A stretch of 34,641 nucleotides of DNA from Minisyncoccota bacterium (GCA_020629675.1 JAHDCW010000007.1:1-34641); one strand, 5' to 3'; shown: positions 1-9,088, counted from the stretch's first letter. The notes: generated by a model not told the origin, from the sequence alone. Made by a program: numbers and translations.

Positions 1-1341
1 TTATGCTGTGATCATCGCGAGAAGTTCATCTCTTTTAGCGATCATGTCTTCCTCTGTTTTAGCTTCGAGGTTGAGTCGTAGAACTGGCTCTGTGTTGCTT
101 GGTCGGACGTTAAACCACCAGTCAGAGTAATCCACTTTGAGGCCATCTAGCTCAGTCATGGCGCCATCACTGTATTTTTCTTTGATCGCTGCGATGACGG
201 CGTCTTTATCAGCGACGTGTGAGTTGATCTCACCGGAGTGGGCGTAGCGCCTCAGGTCTGCGACAATCTCTGAAAGTGGCTGTCCTGTTTCCGCCATCCA
301 ATTAAGGAGAGTGAGGACAGCGAGTGTAGAGATTTCACCGTTATGATTTTGCTGAAAGTAATAATGACCAGACAGCTCGCCAGCAAAGAGAGCGTCTTGC
401 TCGCACATCTGCGCTTTGATAAATGAATGACCGACACGACACTCATGTGCAACGCCACCCGCTTCTTCGATCGCTTCTTTGACAGCACGGGAAGAGCGTA
501 GATCATAGAGAATTGTCGCGCCTGGGTTGTCCTTGAGAAAAACGCGTGCAATGAGTGCTGTGACGAAATCCATCGGTACGATCTCACCTTTTTCATCGAT
601 AAATCCGACGCGATCTGCATCGCCATCGTAAGCGACACCGATATCAATAGTGGAATCATTTTTGATCAGTTCCTGTAGTTCTTTTAGCGTGTCTGTGTTA
701 AGCGGGTTGGCTTCATGGGCGGTGTAAGGGTGATCGAGATCACAGTAGAGTTCTGTGTAGGTATTGTGCGAGAGATGCTCTTTGTAGAAAGGAAGCTCCA
801 TGACACCCATCGTGTTAGCGCAGTCAAAGGCAATGTGAAAAGATGTGCTCTTGAGCGCATCAGTGATATGCGGAAGAAGGAGGTTAGCGCGATATTCTTC
901 TTTGATGTCATAAGTAGAAACAGAGCCTTTGCTCCCAACAACGACAGGGTCTTGTTCTGCGAGTGTAGCGATTTCTTGGATCATGTCACCGCCTATTGGT
1001 GTCGCGTTTTTACCACACATTTTGATGCCGTTATCAGGGAGCGGGTTGTGTGATGCAGTTACACCGACAGCACCGTCAACATCGAGGTGGTGTGATGAGA
1101 AGTAAAGCATCGGTGTCGTGATCATTTCGATATCAATCACGTCGCAGCCAGCATCGGTGATCCCATCTATAACGGCTTGGTGTAGCTCTGGCCCAGAAGG
1201 GCGTGCGTCTCGACCGACCGTCAGTGTTTTAGCGTCTGTAAATCGTACGAGAGCATTACCGATCCGATATGCAGTATCTGCATCGAGATCGTCTGGGTAC
1301 GCGCCGCGAATATCGTAGGCCTTAAAGATTGATTTGTTCAT
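1..1341 (-). CDS. manB: Phosphomannomutase/phosphoglucomutase
   Basis: Alpha-D-phosphohexomutase of 446 residues, the usual length for the bifunctional PMM/PGM type. It interconverts the 6-phosphate and 1-phosphate of mannose or glucose in the cytosol, supplying sugar nucleotides for surface glycans. Visible motifs, in order: the catalytic phosphoserine loop TASHNP (Ser97), the metal-binding loop DGDADR (239-244), the sugar-specificity loop GELSGHY (321-327) and the phosphate-binding loop RPSNTEP (413-419). GEMSGH-type loops are typical of mannose/glucose enzymes rather than GlmM. The stop codon is the first three bases of the window, so the gene is complete. It is divergent from ychF. A weak -10 (AATACT on the minus strand, 1347-1352) lies so close to the ATG that the message may be leaderless. 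Family assignment is firm; the preferred sugar is inferred. Confidence 0.95.
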   Translation of the reverse strand: MNKSIFKAYDIRGAYPDDLDADTAYRIGNALVRFTDAKTLTVGRDARPSGPELHQAVIDGITDAGCDVIDIEMITTPMLYFSSHHLDVDGAVGVTASHNPLPDNGIKMCGKNATPIGGDMIQEIATLAEQDPVVVGSKGSVSTYDIKEEYRANLLLPHITDALKSTSFHIAFDCANTMGVMELPFYKEHLSHNTYTELYCDLDHPYTAHEANPLNTDTLKELQELIKNDSTIDIGVAYDGDADRVGFIDEKGEIVPMDFVTALIARVFLKDNPGATILYDLRSSRAVKEAIEEAGGVAHECRVGHSFIKAQMCEQDALFAGELSGHYYFQQNHNGEISTLAVLTLLNWMAETGQPLSEIVADLRRYAHSGEINSHVADKDAVIAAIKEKYSDGAMTELDGLKVDYSDWWFNVRPSNTEPVLRLNLEAKTEEDMIAKRDELLAMITA

Positions 1342-1382
1342 AAAGTAGTATTACAGCTTAGTACCTGTAGTAAAGCATAGAA

Positions 1383-1411
1383 TTGACGGAGGTGCATTAC
1401 TCAGGCATACT
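1383..1411 (+). promoter_or_regulatory. Putative sigma-70 promoter of ychF
   Basis: TTGACG (1383-1388), a 17-bp spacer and CATACT (1406-1411), ending 25 bp before the ychF ATG. The -35 is good and the -10 is mediocre (4 of 6). TATATT at 1418-1423 is an alternative -10 with no good -35. Confidence 0.4.
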
Positions 1412-1435
1412 TCATCATATATTAAACGCAATACT

Positions 1436-2488
1436 ATGTCACTACATATCGGTATCGTTGGCTTACCAAATGTGGGTAAGTCTACACTCTTTAAGGCGCT
1501 GACCAAAAATCCAGTTGATATTAATAATTATCCTTTTTGTACGATTGAGCCAAACGTTGGCATTGTTGAGGTGCCAGACGAGCGACTCACAAAGTTAAGT
1601 GTATTTTCAGCGTCACAAAAAACAGTCCCAGCTACAGTAGAGTTTGTTGATATCGCAGGGCTTGTCGAAGGTGCGAGTAAAGGTGAGGGTCTTGGGAATA
1701 AATTTCTCGCAAACATTCGTGAGGTAGATGCGATCGTCCATGTCGTGCGCGTCTTTGAAAACGGAGCGATCACGCACGTGAGTAACAGTGTGGATCCACT
1801 TAGGGACATCGAAGTGATCGAGACGGAGCTCATGCTCGCTGATCTCGCTACGATTGAAAAGACCCACGCGAGACTGACTAAAGCTTCTCGCGGAAATGAC
1901 AAGGATGCGCTCGCACAGCTCACCGTCGTTGAAAAGATCCAAAAAGCATTGGAAGATGGTCAGCTCGCACAGACCGTAGAGCTGGATATGGAGCACGAGC
2001 CGACACGTATCATCGTCCGCGAGATGGCACTTTTGACGATGAAGCCGATTATGTATGCATATAACGTCAGCGACGTGGATGAGGCAGTGTTACCCGAGCT
2101 CGAAGAAAAGCCGCATGTAAAACTAGATATCAAAATCGAAGAAGAGCTCATTGAAATGACCGCAGAAGAAGCAGCTGAGATGGGAATGACATCACACTTA
2201 CCAGAGCTCATCACGCGGGCGTATGACTTATTAGGGCTCGAGACCTACTTCACGACAGGTGAGACGGAGTCGCGTGCCTGGACGATCAAGAAAAACTCGA
2301 CCGCACCGGAGGCTGGAGCTGCAATCCATACAGATTTTAAGGACCGTTTTATCCGTGCTGATGTGATCGCGTGGAAAGCTCTCCTTGATCACGGCTCCCG
2401 CAGTGCGGCGCGTGATGCTGGTACGATCTTGACAGTTGGTAAAGATTACATCGTCCAGGATGGTGATGTGATTGAGTTCAAGGTCTAG
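1436..2488 (+). CDS. ychF: Redox-regulated ribosome-binding ATPase/GTPase YchF
   Basis: Obg-family P-loop NTPase of 350 residues (family about 363). YchF binds ribosomes, prefers ATP over GTP and has roles in stress and translation. The G1 loop GLPNVGKST is at residues 9-17, followed by the switch segment [12 protein letters not shown] and the G3 motif DIAGL. The usual NKxD base-recognition motif is replaced by NVSD near residue 207, as expected for the ATP-preferring YchF branch (NxxE in most members). The C-terminal TGS domain occupies roughly residues 275-350. The start is the first ATG giving the canonical N-terminus. There is no clear Shine-Dalgarno sequence. A promoter TTGACG-17-CATACT (1383-1411) is plausible. 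It stands alone between the divergent phosphohexomutase gene and uvrA. Confidence 0.96.
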   Translation: MSLHIGIVGLPNVGKSTLFKALTKNPVDINNYPFCTIEPNVGIVEVPDERLTKLSVFSASQKTVPATVEFVDIAGLVEGASKGEGLGNKFLANIREVDAIVHVVRVFENGAITHVSNSVDPLRDIEVIETELMLADLATIEKTHARLTKASRGNDKDALAQLTVVEKIQKALEDGQLAQTVELDMEHEPTRIIVREMALLTMKPIMYAYNVSDVDEAVLPELEEKPHVKLDIKIEEELIEMTAEEAAEMGMTSHLPELITRAYDLLGLETYFTTGETESRAWTIKKNSTAPEAGAAIHTDFKDRFIRADVIAWKALLDHGSRSAARDAGTILTVGKDYIVQDGDVIEFKV

Positions 2489-2496
2489 AGTTTATC

Positions 2497-2525
2497 TTGG
2501 CAGGGGGTAATTATTGCTGTATAAT
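2497..2525 (+). promoter_or_regulatory. Near-consensus promoter of uvrA
   Basis: TTGGCA (2497-2502), a 17-bp spacer and a perfect TATAAT (2520-2525) in the gap between ychF and uvrA. The predicted start of transcription is near 2532, leaving a leader of about 53 nt. It begins just after the ychF stop, so uvrA and the gene behind it can be transcribed independently of ychF. Confidence 0.75.
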
Positions 2526-2584
2526 GCTAAATTACTACCGATGACGCTCCGACTGCGCAGATTTTAATTACATGATCTTATCGC

Positions 2585-5449
2585 ATGCCATCAAAAAAAG
2601 CATCGCCGCAGCAAAAAAAACAATCAACTCGTCGCCCACAGTGCGCAGACGAAAACAATATGATCATCGTCGAGGGTGCTAGAGAGCACAACCTCAAAAA
2701 TATTAACGTACAGATTCCGCGAGGTGAGATGAGTGTCATCACGGGCCTTTCAGGCTCTGGAAAAAGTTCACTTGCTTTTGATGTGATCTACGCCGAGAGT
2801 AATCGGCGGTTTATGGAAAGTATGAGCATGCATGCGCGTATGCTCACTGGCGGAGCAACCAAGCCTGATGTCGACAAAATCAGTAATCTTTCGCCAGCGA
2901 TTGCTATCGATCAGAAAAGCGTCGGACGCTCAGTGCGCTCTACTGTCGGGACGATGACAGAGATCTATGATCACCTGCGCGTGCTCTATGCCTCTGTGGG
3001 TGTGCCACACTGTCCGGAGACGGGGAGGCCGCTGAACCGTAAAAGTGCGCGCCAGATCGTGGATGAGATCACGACACTCAAAGATGGTGCGAAGGTGATG
3101 ATTCTCGCACCGACGGATGAATGGGATGGGGGTACGCCTGTTATTACGACGCGCATCCAGAGTGAAGGTTATGCACGAGTACGGTTTAATCAAAAAATTA
3201 TTCCTACATCAGAGGCGGTGTTGATCGCTGACAAAGATGTGCAGATCTATCCAGATATCATCATTGATAGCTTAACGTTTGAAGAGGAAGATCCAGATCC
3301 AGAGCGGCTGATGGATTCTGTAGAGAGTGCGATGAAAGTCTCGGGTGGTAGCGTCATCATCGTTATCGACGAGCGTGAGGAGCGTTACACGCGTGACTAT
3401 TACTGTCCAGAGTCGGGATTTCGACTGGCGGAGTGCACACCGCGACATTTTTCTTTTAATAACCCTGACGGGGCGTGTCCAGCATGTGACGGTCTTGGTA
3501 TTGCTAATGAGATTGATCCTGAATTATTGATTCCAAACAAGAGTCTCTCACTGCAAGAAGGGGCAGTTCACTTATGGGGCCGCGCGATCGGTTCCGATGG
3601 CAAGATGGATGCCAGCATGAAAGAATTAGCACAACTTGCAGAGCGATATCGGTTTTCTCTCGCGACACCAGTGGAAAAGCTTTCACCTGTTCATCTTGCA
3701 ATTATTTTGTACGGTGCGCCCGAGGAAAAACGTGCCAAAGAGACCTTGCCAGCTTTTGATGGAGTGATCGCGCGTATCGAAAAACGTTACCGTGAAGCGC
3801 GCTCAGATACGGCGCGTAGTGATATTGAGAAATACATGATTAGTCGGACCTGTCCGACCTGTGAAGGGCGTCGCCTTGCAAGGGTATTTTTACTTGTCGC
3901 TGTAGCGGGGGAAACTATTGACTACTTTACGGAAGCACCTTTTGCAGTGTTGATTGAGCGACTTGATGCACTTATGGCAACAGATGCTTTGAGTAAGGCG
4001 CAGCAAACACTGGTTGCACCACTGGTAAATGAGATGCGTCTGCGCGCCCAAGCGCTTGTAGATGTAGGGGTTGGTTATCTAACGCTTGCGCGTGGATCCG
4101 ATACGATTAGCGGTGGTGAGGCGCAGCGTATCAGATTGGCTGTACAGATTAAATCAGATCTCACCGGTGTCGTTTATGTACTCGATGAGCCGACGACAGG
4201 GCTTCATAGTGCTGACACAGAAAAACTTATCACCACGATGCAGGCGCTGCGTGATGTGGGTAACACGCTCATCGTGGTAGAGCATGATGCAGAAGTGATG
4301 CGACGATCATCATGGATTGTCGACATGGGGCCTGGTGCTGGAGAATTGGGTGGTGAGGTCGTCTACGCTGGCACATATGAAGCGATGCTTGCTGCTGGTA
4401 CGAGTACAGCACTATTTTTAGATGGCAAAGAGAGAGTTAGTGACAAAAAGAAAGTGCGACCTGGTAATGGTAAAAACCTGACGATAAAGGGTGCGACGCA
4501 TAACAACCTCAAGGATGTAACAGTGTCTTTTCCGCTAGGGCTGATGATCGCTGTATGTGGTGTTAGTGGGAGCGGCAAAAGTACTCTCATGCACGATATA
4601 CTAGCGCCGGAACTTGCGCGAAAATTTCATCGCTCACGACAACCCTCAGGTGAGCATGAAAAAATCACTGGCATGCAAAATCTTAAGAAGGTAATCATGG
4701 TCGACCAGGCGCCAATCGGTCGTACGCCGCGATCTAATGCAGCAACATACACTGGTGTATTTACGCATATCAGAGATGTCTTTACGGCAACAGAAATGGC
4801 ACAAGAAAAAAAGTTAACACCATCTCATTTTAGTTTTAATATGCGCGGTGGGCGCTGTGCTACGTGTCAGGGTGACGGTGCGCTAAAGGTAGAGATGCAC
4901 CTTCTGCCAGATGCTTACATAGATTGTGAGGCATGTCATGGAACACGCTATAACGACAAGATTCGAAGCGTGCTCTACAACGGTGTCTCGATCGCAGACG
5001 TTCTCGATATGAGTGTGGCGTATGCTAAAGTTTTCTTTAAGAACCATAAACTGATCTATGAAAAATTAAATGCCATGGAAGAAGTCGGTCTTGGTTATCT
5101 CCGCCTTGGGCAGAGTGCGACCCATCTTTCTGGTGGTGAGGCGCAGCGTATCAAACTAGCGACAGAGCTTGCGCGCAAACAAACAGGTAATACGATGTAT
5201 ATTTTAGACGAGCCTACTGCTGGTTTGCATTTTTCTGATGCGAAGCGCTTACTTGGGATTCTCGACCGCTTGGTAGATAAGGGAAACACTGTGATCGTGA
5301 TCGAGCATAACACAGATGTGATCGCTCACGCTGATTGGGTGGTAGAGCTCGGACCAGTCGGTGGTGCAGATGGAGGGCGGGTGGTGTTTGAAGGTCTCGT
5401 GAAAGATTTAAAGAAAAAGGCAAAAACAGCTACTGCACGCTATCTATAA
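2585..5449 (+). CDS. uvrA: Excinuclease ABC subunit A
   Basis: Damage-sensing subunit of the UvrABC nucleotide excision repair complex: 954 residues, full length, with two ABC ATPase modules. Walker A loops are GLSGSGKSS (N-terminal half) and GVSGSGKST (C-terminal half), each followed by an ABC signature SGGEAQR and a Walker B ending in LDEPTTG or LDEPTAG. The region between the first ATPase segments (about 140-270) is long enough to hold the UvrB-binding domain, which argues for UvrA rather than the shorter UvrA2. The C-terminal zinc module is intact (CATC then CEAC). In the first zinc module the second ligand is lost: Cys274, Ser277, Cys298, Cys301. A basic tail of about 25 residues precedes the conserved IIVEGAREHNLKN segment; a later start at Met25 is possible. 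A nucleotidyltransferase-like gene follows after 29 bp. Confidence 0.96.
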   Translation: MPSKKASPQQKKQSTRRPQCADENNMIIVEGAREHNLKNINVQIPRGEMSVITGLSGSGKSSLAFDVIYAESNRRFMESMSMHARMLTGGATKPDVDKISNLSPAIAIDQKSVGRSVRSTVGTMTEIYDHLRVLYASVGVPHCPETGRPLNRKSARQIVDEITTLKDGAKVMILAPTDEWDGGTPVITTRIQSEGYARVRFNQKIIPTSEAVLIADKDVQIYPDIIIDSLTFEEEDPDPERLMDSVESAMKVSGGSVIIVIDEREERYTRDYYCPESGFRLAECTPRHFSFNNPDGACPACDGLGIANEIDPELLIPNKSLSLQEGAVHLWGRAIGSDGKMDASMKELAQLAERYRFSLATPVEKLSPVHLAIILYGAPEEKRAKETLPAFDGVIARIEKRYREARSDTARSDIEKYMISRTCPTCEGRRLARVFLLVAVAGETIDYFTEAPFAVLIERLDALMATDALSKAQQTLVAPLVNEMRLRAQALVDVGVGYLTLARGSDTISGGEAQRIRLAVQIKSDLTGVVYVLDEPTTGLHSADTEKLITTMQALRDVGNTLIVVEHDAEVMRRSSWIVDMGPGAGELGGEVVYAGTYEAMLAAGTSTALFLDGKERVSDKKKVRPGNGKNLTIKGATHNNLKDVTVSFPLGLMIAVCGVSGSGKSTLMHDILAPELARKFHRSRQPSGEHEKITGMQNLKKVIMVDQAPIGRTPRSNAATYTGVFTHIRDVFTATEMAQEKKLTPSHFSFNMRGGRCATCQGDGALKVEMHLLPDAYIDCEACHGTRYNDKIRSVLYNGVSIADVLDMSVAYAKVFFKNHKLIYEKLNAMEEVGLGYLRLGQSATHLSGGEAQRIKLATELARKQTGNTMYILDEPTAGLHFSDAKRLLGILDRLVDKGNTVIVIEHNTDVIAHADWVVELGPVGGADGGRVVFEGLVKDLKKKAKTATARYL

Positions 5450-5478
5450 GCGATCAGATGAAGGTCTAAGGTAGGATT

Positions 5479-6435
5479 ATGAAAGAACAAAAAGAATTTG
5501 ATCGGACTCTTGTGCATGCTGTGATTGCAACAATCGTATATTATGATGTTTTATCGTATCCGCTGACTGCTTTTGAATTATGGCGCCATCTGATCCATCG
5601 AGCAGAGGAAGAGTCAGAACAATGCTTGTGGTCCCTGGCGGATATATATGATGTCCTCGAGCGCCCTGAGTTGACTTCTTATATCACGCATGAAAAGGGT
5701 TTTTATTTTTTACCAGGGCGTGAAGAATTGCTTGAGAGTAGACATCGGCGTGATCATATCAGTACTAAAAAAATACGCTTACTGATGCATGCGGTACGTG
5801 TCTTGCGGTGGGTACCCTATGTGCGCATGGTAGCGCTAACAGGGCGACTGTCCTATAAAAATGGCACCGAAGAAAGTGATCTGGATGTGTTGATTGCGCT
5901 TAAGGATGGGCATATTTGGACAGGTCGCTTTCTGGTTACTGCGGTGATGCAGATTATCGGCATGCGTCGCCATGGCCGCAAACAGACGAATCGCGTCTGT
6001 CTTAATTACTATCTTTCTGATCGCCACCTCACAGTACCGACGCAGGATTTATTTGCAGCACATGAGTATAGCGTGATCGTGCCGCTGTTTGGTTTTGAGG
6101 TCTTTGAGAAATTTGTACAGGCAAATAGTGTGTGGATGAAAACCTATAAGCCGCATTTTATGACAGAGGTGATGCCAAGTGAGTGGACAGTTTCTGACCA
6201 TCGCGGTGCGCAGCTTTCACGTCGAGTGGGGGAGTTCATTTTTGGGTTTCGTGGTATCGAAGATCGTCTTCGCCGTGTGCAAAAAAATAAAATCACGCGT
6301 AATCCAAATACAAAAAAACCAGGTGCGTGCATTATCGCGACAGATGCACATCTCGTGTTTTTGCCAAAGCCGCACGGACCTGAGGTGTATGAACAATTCT
6401 ATAAACGTCTCAAGGCACTTAACATCACGATTTAA
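5479..6435 (+). CDS. Nucleotidyltransferase-fold protein with N-terminal winged-helix-like region
   Basis: A 318-residue protein. Residues 119-139 (ALTGRL followed by SDLDVLIAL) resemble the Pol-beta nucleotidyltransferase superfamily, where a GS motif precedes a DxD metal site; here Asp134 and Asp136 form the DxD, but the usual GS is GR. The first 90 residues, with predicted helices around YYDVLSYPLT and a strand pair near GFYFLPG, look like a winged-helix region. This helix-plus-nucleotidyltransferase arrangement recurs in CPR genomes as an uncharacterised family. The substrate is unknown. It starts 29 bp after uvrA, with a weak AAGG-type ribosome site, and is probably co-transcribed with it. 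I see no reliable third catalytic carboxylate, so activity is uncertain. Confidence 0.7.
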   Translation: MKEQKEFDRTLVHAVIATIVYYDVLSYPLTAFELWRHLIHRAEEESEQCLWSLADIYDVLERPELTSYITHEKGFYFLPGREELLESRHRRDHISTKKIRLLMHAVRVLRWVPYVRMVALTGRLSYKNGTEESDLDVLIALKDGHIWTGRFLVTAVMQIIGMRRHGRKQTNRVCLNYYLSDRHLTVPTQDLFAAHEYSVIVPLFGFEVFEKFVQANSVWMKTYKPHFMTEVMPSEWTVSDHRGAQLSRRVGEFIFGFRGIEDRLRRVQKNKITRNPNTKKPGACIIATDAHLVFLPKPHGPEVYEQFYKRLKALNITI

Positions 6436-6438
6436 ACA

Positions 6439-6467
6439 TTGACTGTCGTACGTCTGCGTGCTATCGT
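6439..6467 (+). promoter_or_regulatory. Putative promoter of the peptidase-like gene
   Basis: TTGACT (6439-6444), a 17-bp spacer and TATCGT (6462-6467). Predicted initiation near 6474 lies downstream of the ATG at 6458, so the ATG at 6488 is the more likely start of the gene. Confidence 0.5.
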
Positions 6468-6487
6468 CAAATGTTATTTGTATTGTG

Positions 6488-6919
6488 ATGTTTATGCGGC
6501 CATCGGTGGTATTGATTGGAGTTTTGTTTTTGATTGCACTTACGCTTTTTTGGTCACCGGAAGAAAAGGTATTTGCAATTGGGGAGCGTCATATGTTTGA
6601 GGTTGTTGGTGATTCAATGGCGCCTTATGGTATTAGCAGTGGAGATAATGTCGTCGTACAATTTGGCACAACACCAAGAATCGGTGACCTCATCGCTTTT
6701 ACATGTAGTCTTTCACTGTGTGAGGGCAATTATATTAAAGAGCTTGTTGACTATCGCGATGGTTGTTATTGGATAGAAGGGCGACGAGATCAGTGGTATG
6801 ATGAGCAAGGTGTGCTACGCGTGTCTCAAGACTCTGCGTCAGAGTTTGGGTGGCTGTGCGGTGATGATATTGAGGTTATCGGGTTGGTAGAATTTGCAGA
6901 TAAGGTTACATTGCAGTAA
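6488..6919 (+). CDS. S24/S26-family (signal peptidase/LexA-fold) serine peptidase-like protein
   Basis: Small membrane-anchored protein, 143 residues from this start (153 from the upstream ATG at 6458). An N-terminal hydrophobic helix (VVLIGVLFLIALTLFW) is followed by the S24/S26 serine motif GDSMAP, then GDNVVVQF and RIGDLIAFTC. A lysine in NYIKEL sits about 40 residues after the serine, as expected for the Ser/Lys dyad. The length and the missing second conserved box make it a short signal-peptidase-like member; two cysteines in TCSLSLCEG may pair outside the membrane. The start was chosen from the promoter position. Substrates are unknown. An intrinsic terminator follows. Confidence 0.7.
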   Translation: MFMRPSVVLIGVLFLIALTLFWSPEEKVFAIGERHMFEVVGDSMAPYGISSGDNVVVQFGTTPRIGDLIAFTCSLSLCEGNYIKELVDYRDGCYWIEGRRDQWYDEQGVLRVSQDSASEFGWLCGDDIEVIGLVEFADKVTLQ

Positions 6920-6950
6920 CTTCGATCTATTTTATTATTTTCATGTACTC

Positions 6951-6980
6951 AAAAGCAGCTCATAGAGAAGCTGCTTTTTT
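6951..6980 (+). terminator. Bidirectional intrinsic terminator
   Basis: Ten-bp perfect stem (6951-6960 with 6969-6978), an 8-nt loop, and T-runs in both directions. It separates the plus-strand peptidase gene from the convergent recR-dnaB operon. Confidence 0.85.
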
Positions 6981-6995
6981 CTTTGTGCTGTTTAA

Positions 6996-7577
6996 TTACA
7001 TCTGGGTGCGATTGGTTAGCGCGCTTTGGAGGGTAAGGTCATCAGCGTATTCGATGTCAGATCCCGTAGCGAGACCGCGCACAAGGCGTGTGATGCGTAC
7101 GTTTTTATCTGTGAGTAGATTTTTGATATAGAGTGCGGTCACATCACCTTCTGTTGTAAAGTTGGTAGCAAGGATGACCTCTTGGACGTTGTCTGTATCT
7201 ATGCGTGTCAGGAGGGCTGGGATTGTGAGGTGTCCCGCGTCGGTGCCTTTAAGAGTACCGAGGAGAACATGGTAATTGCCTGTATAGGAACGTGAGCGCT
7301 CAATTGGGATAATGTCGAGCGGCTCTTCGACGATACAGAGAGTAGTGCGATCACGGCTATCATCTCTACAAATCGCACATAACTCATCTTCAGCGATATT
7401 GTAGCAGCGTGAACATGTAGTGATATTGTGAAGCTCGCTCAATGCACGTGCAAATTGCACACTGACCTCAGATTCTTTTTTGTAGAGAGATAATACAAGT
7501 CGCTCAGCTAACTTGGGGCCAATGCTCGGTAGACTAGAAAATTGATCAATTAAGTTTTGAAATTTTTTTGGGTACAT
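6996..7577 (-). CDS. recR: Recombination mediator RecR
   Basis: RecFOR-pathway protein of 193 residues (family about 200) that loads RecA at gaps with RecO. The N-terminal helix-hairpin-helix (LPSIGPKLAERL, about 16-27) is followed by a C4 zinc finger with Cys55, Cys58, Cys67 and Cys70, then the Toprim domain beginning LCIVEEPLDI and continuing through the ATNFTTEGDVTA segment. The C-terminus TRLVRGLATGSDIEYAD is canonical. It lies 12 bp after dnaB on the same strand and is almost certainly co-transcribed with it. No recO or recF is in the window. Confidence 0.96.
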   Translation of the reverse strand: MYPKKFQNLIDQFSSLPSIGPKLAERLVLSLYKKESEVSVQFARALSELHNITTCSRCYNIAEDELCAICRDDSRDRTTLCIVEEPLDIIPIERSRSYTGNYHVLLGTLKGTDAGHLTIPALLTRIDTDNVQEVILATNFTTEGDVTALYIKNLLTDKNVRITRLVRGLATGSDIEYADDLTLQSALTNRTQM

Positions 7578-7589
7578 GATCTCGTTTTT

Positions 7590-8942
7590 TTATTGTTCCT
7601 CTTCTTCGCGAACATGCTCTAAGTTTTTGTAGGAGGCAGATTCTCCGTGCCAGTAGAGATTAACCGAGCCAACTGGTCCGTTACGGTGTTTAGCGACGAT
7701 GACCTCAGCAGCATGTTCATTGTCTTCGGTTGGGTTGACGCGGTGTTCACGATGTATAAACATCACGACATCCGCATCCTGCTCGATCGATCCTGACTCA
7801 CGAAGGTCGCTCAGTTTTGGTCGTTGGTCGGGGCGCTGCTCGATAGCACGAGAGAGCTGAGAGAGGGCGATGATTGGTATATTGAGCTCTTTAGCAAGCG
7901 TCTTCAGTCCACGCGAGATTTCTGAAATTTCCTGAACACGGCTTTCTTTACCGCGACCTTCCATCAGCTGAAGGTAGTCGATGATAATCAGGCCAAGATC
8001 ATGCTCTGCCTGGAGGCGGCGTGCCATCGTTCGCATCGTCATAATATTAGCGCTTGATGTATCGTCGATAAAGATAGGCGCCTCAGAGAGTTTGCCCATG
8101 GTTTCATTGATATCCGTAAAATCACTTTCTTTGAGGTTTCCAGTACGCAGACGCCAGAGATCGAGATTACCTTCGGCGGCGATCATACGATCAACGAGCT
8201 GGTCAGATGACATCTCCAAAGAAAAGATGCCAACAGGGAAGTTGTAATGAGCTGCAGCCTGGCGTGCGATATCAAGTGCAAAAGATGTCTTACCGACAGA
8301 AGGACGCGCCGCGAGGATGATCAGGTCAGATTTTTGGAGTCCAGAGAGAACTTTGTCGAGATCGATAAAGCCAGTTGGTACGCCGCGGAGCTCACCTTTA
8401 CTTTTATGGAGTTGATCGAGGCGGTCAAAAGCTTCGCCAAGAATTGTCTTGATAGAGGTGAATTCTTGCTTGAGGGATTTCTGAGAAATACCAAAGAGTT
8501 TCTGTTCGGCTGCGTCGAGTGTAGCATCAAGCTCATCAGCTTCGTTGTAGCCCAGTTCGGCGATCTCGCCAGCAACTGAAATGACACGACGCAGGACGGC
8601 TTTCTTTTGAACGATTTTTGCGTAGTATGTGATATTGGAGGCGCTAGGGACACCCGCTACGAGATCTGCGAGATAGGTAGATCCACCAATACGGTCCAGG
8701 TTTTTACTGTCTTCGAGTTTGCTGGAGATGCTGAGTACATCGATCGGGTCTGAGTTGGTGAAGAGGTCTTGAATTGCTTCGTAAATGAGATTGTGGGTGT
8801 CATTATAAAAATCACCCACAGAAAGTAAGTCTGCAACTTTAATGATGGCTTCTTTGTCGAGCATGATCGCACCGAGGACGGAGCGTTCTGCTTCTACAGA
8901 GTGGGGTGGCATGCGGAGGTCGGAGAGTTCAGGTGTGCTCAT
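7590..8942 (-). CDS. dnaB: Replicative DNA helicase DnaB
   Basis: Hexameric 5'-3' replicative helicase of 450 residues, normal length. The N-terminal primase-interacting domain (from PHSVEAERSVLGAIMLD, about 13-120) is joined by a linker to the RecA-like C-terminal domain. Walker A is ARPSVGKTS (212-220); Walker B lies in LIIIDYLQLM; the later segment LSQLSRAIEQRPD and DLRESGSIEQDAD are canonical DnaB motifs H3 and H4. No intein is present. The start follows a TATAAT on the minus strand (8966-8971), giving a leader of about 17 nt without a Shine-Dalgarno sequence. recR follows in the same operon. Confidence 0.97.
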   Translation of the reverse strand: MSTPELSDLRMPPHSVEAERSVLGAIMLDKEAIIKVADLLSVGDFYNDTHNLIYEAIQDLFTNSDPIDVLSISSKLEDSKNLDRIGGSTYLADLVAGVPSASNITYYAKIVQKKAVLRRVISVAGEIAELGYNEADELDATLDAAEQKLFGISQKSLKQEFTSIKTILGEAFDRLDQLHKSKGELRGVPTGFIDLDKVLSGLQKSDLIILAARPSVGKTSFALDIARQAAAHYNFPVGIFSLEMSSDQLVDRMIAAEGNLDLWRLRTGNLKESDFTDINETMGKLSEAPIFIDDTSSANIMTMRTMARRLQAEHDLGLIIIDYLQLMEGRGKESRVQEISEISRGLKTLAKELNIPIIALSQLSRAIEQRPDQRPKLSDLRESGSIEQDADVVMFIHREHRVNPTEDNEHAAEVIVAKHRNGPVGSVNLYWHGESASYKNLEHVREEEEQ

Positions 8943-8965
8943 AAATCTAAATCTAATGTCTTTCT

Positions 8966-8971
8966 ATTATA
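8966..8971 (-). promoter_or_regulatory. -10 element of the dnaB-recR operon
   Basis: A perfect TATAAT on the minus strand, 23 bp upstream of the dnaB ATG. The -35 position (about 8989-8994) has little consensus and is covered by the inverted repeat at 8988-9011, so this promoter may depend on, or be repressed by, a factor that binds the repeat. Confidence 0.6.
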
Positions 8972-8987
8972 CACACCTCACACAATA

Positions 8988-9011
8988 TTACCCACAGACA
9001 ATTGTGGGTAA
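8988..9011. repeat. Inverted repeat TTACCCACA-N6-TGTGGGTAA, operator-like
   Basis: Perfect 9-bp inverted repeat with a 6-bp centre, between divergent dnaB and the RRM gene. Each half differs at one base from the DnaA box TTATCCACA. It overlaps the -35 region of dnaB and ends 42 bp before the -35 of the RRM promoter. It could be a protein operator or a small hairpin; no T-run follows, so it is not a terminator. Confidence 0.6.
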
Positions 9012-9053
9012 GGAGGGGATGAGTTATAACACGCCTTAGCTGACTGATCTAGA

Positions 9054-9082
9054 TTGACTTTGTTGTTGGAAAATGCTATAAT
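9054..9082 (+). promoter_or_regulatory. Strong promoter of the RRM protein gene
   Basis: TTGACT (9054-9059), a 17-bp spacer and an extended -10 TGCTATAAT (9074-9082). Predicted initiation is near 9089. This is among the best promoters in the window and fits an abundant RNA-binding protein. Confidence 0.85.
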
Positions 9083-9088
9083 GCGCTC

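Noticed and set aside
8988-9011. Replication origin near dnaB
   Set aside because: Only two imperfect DnaA-like boxes, no AT-rich unwinding element, and no dnaA, dnaN or rpmH nearby.
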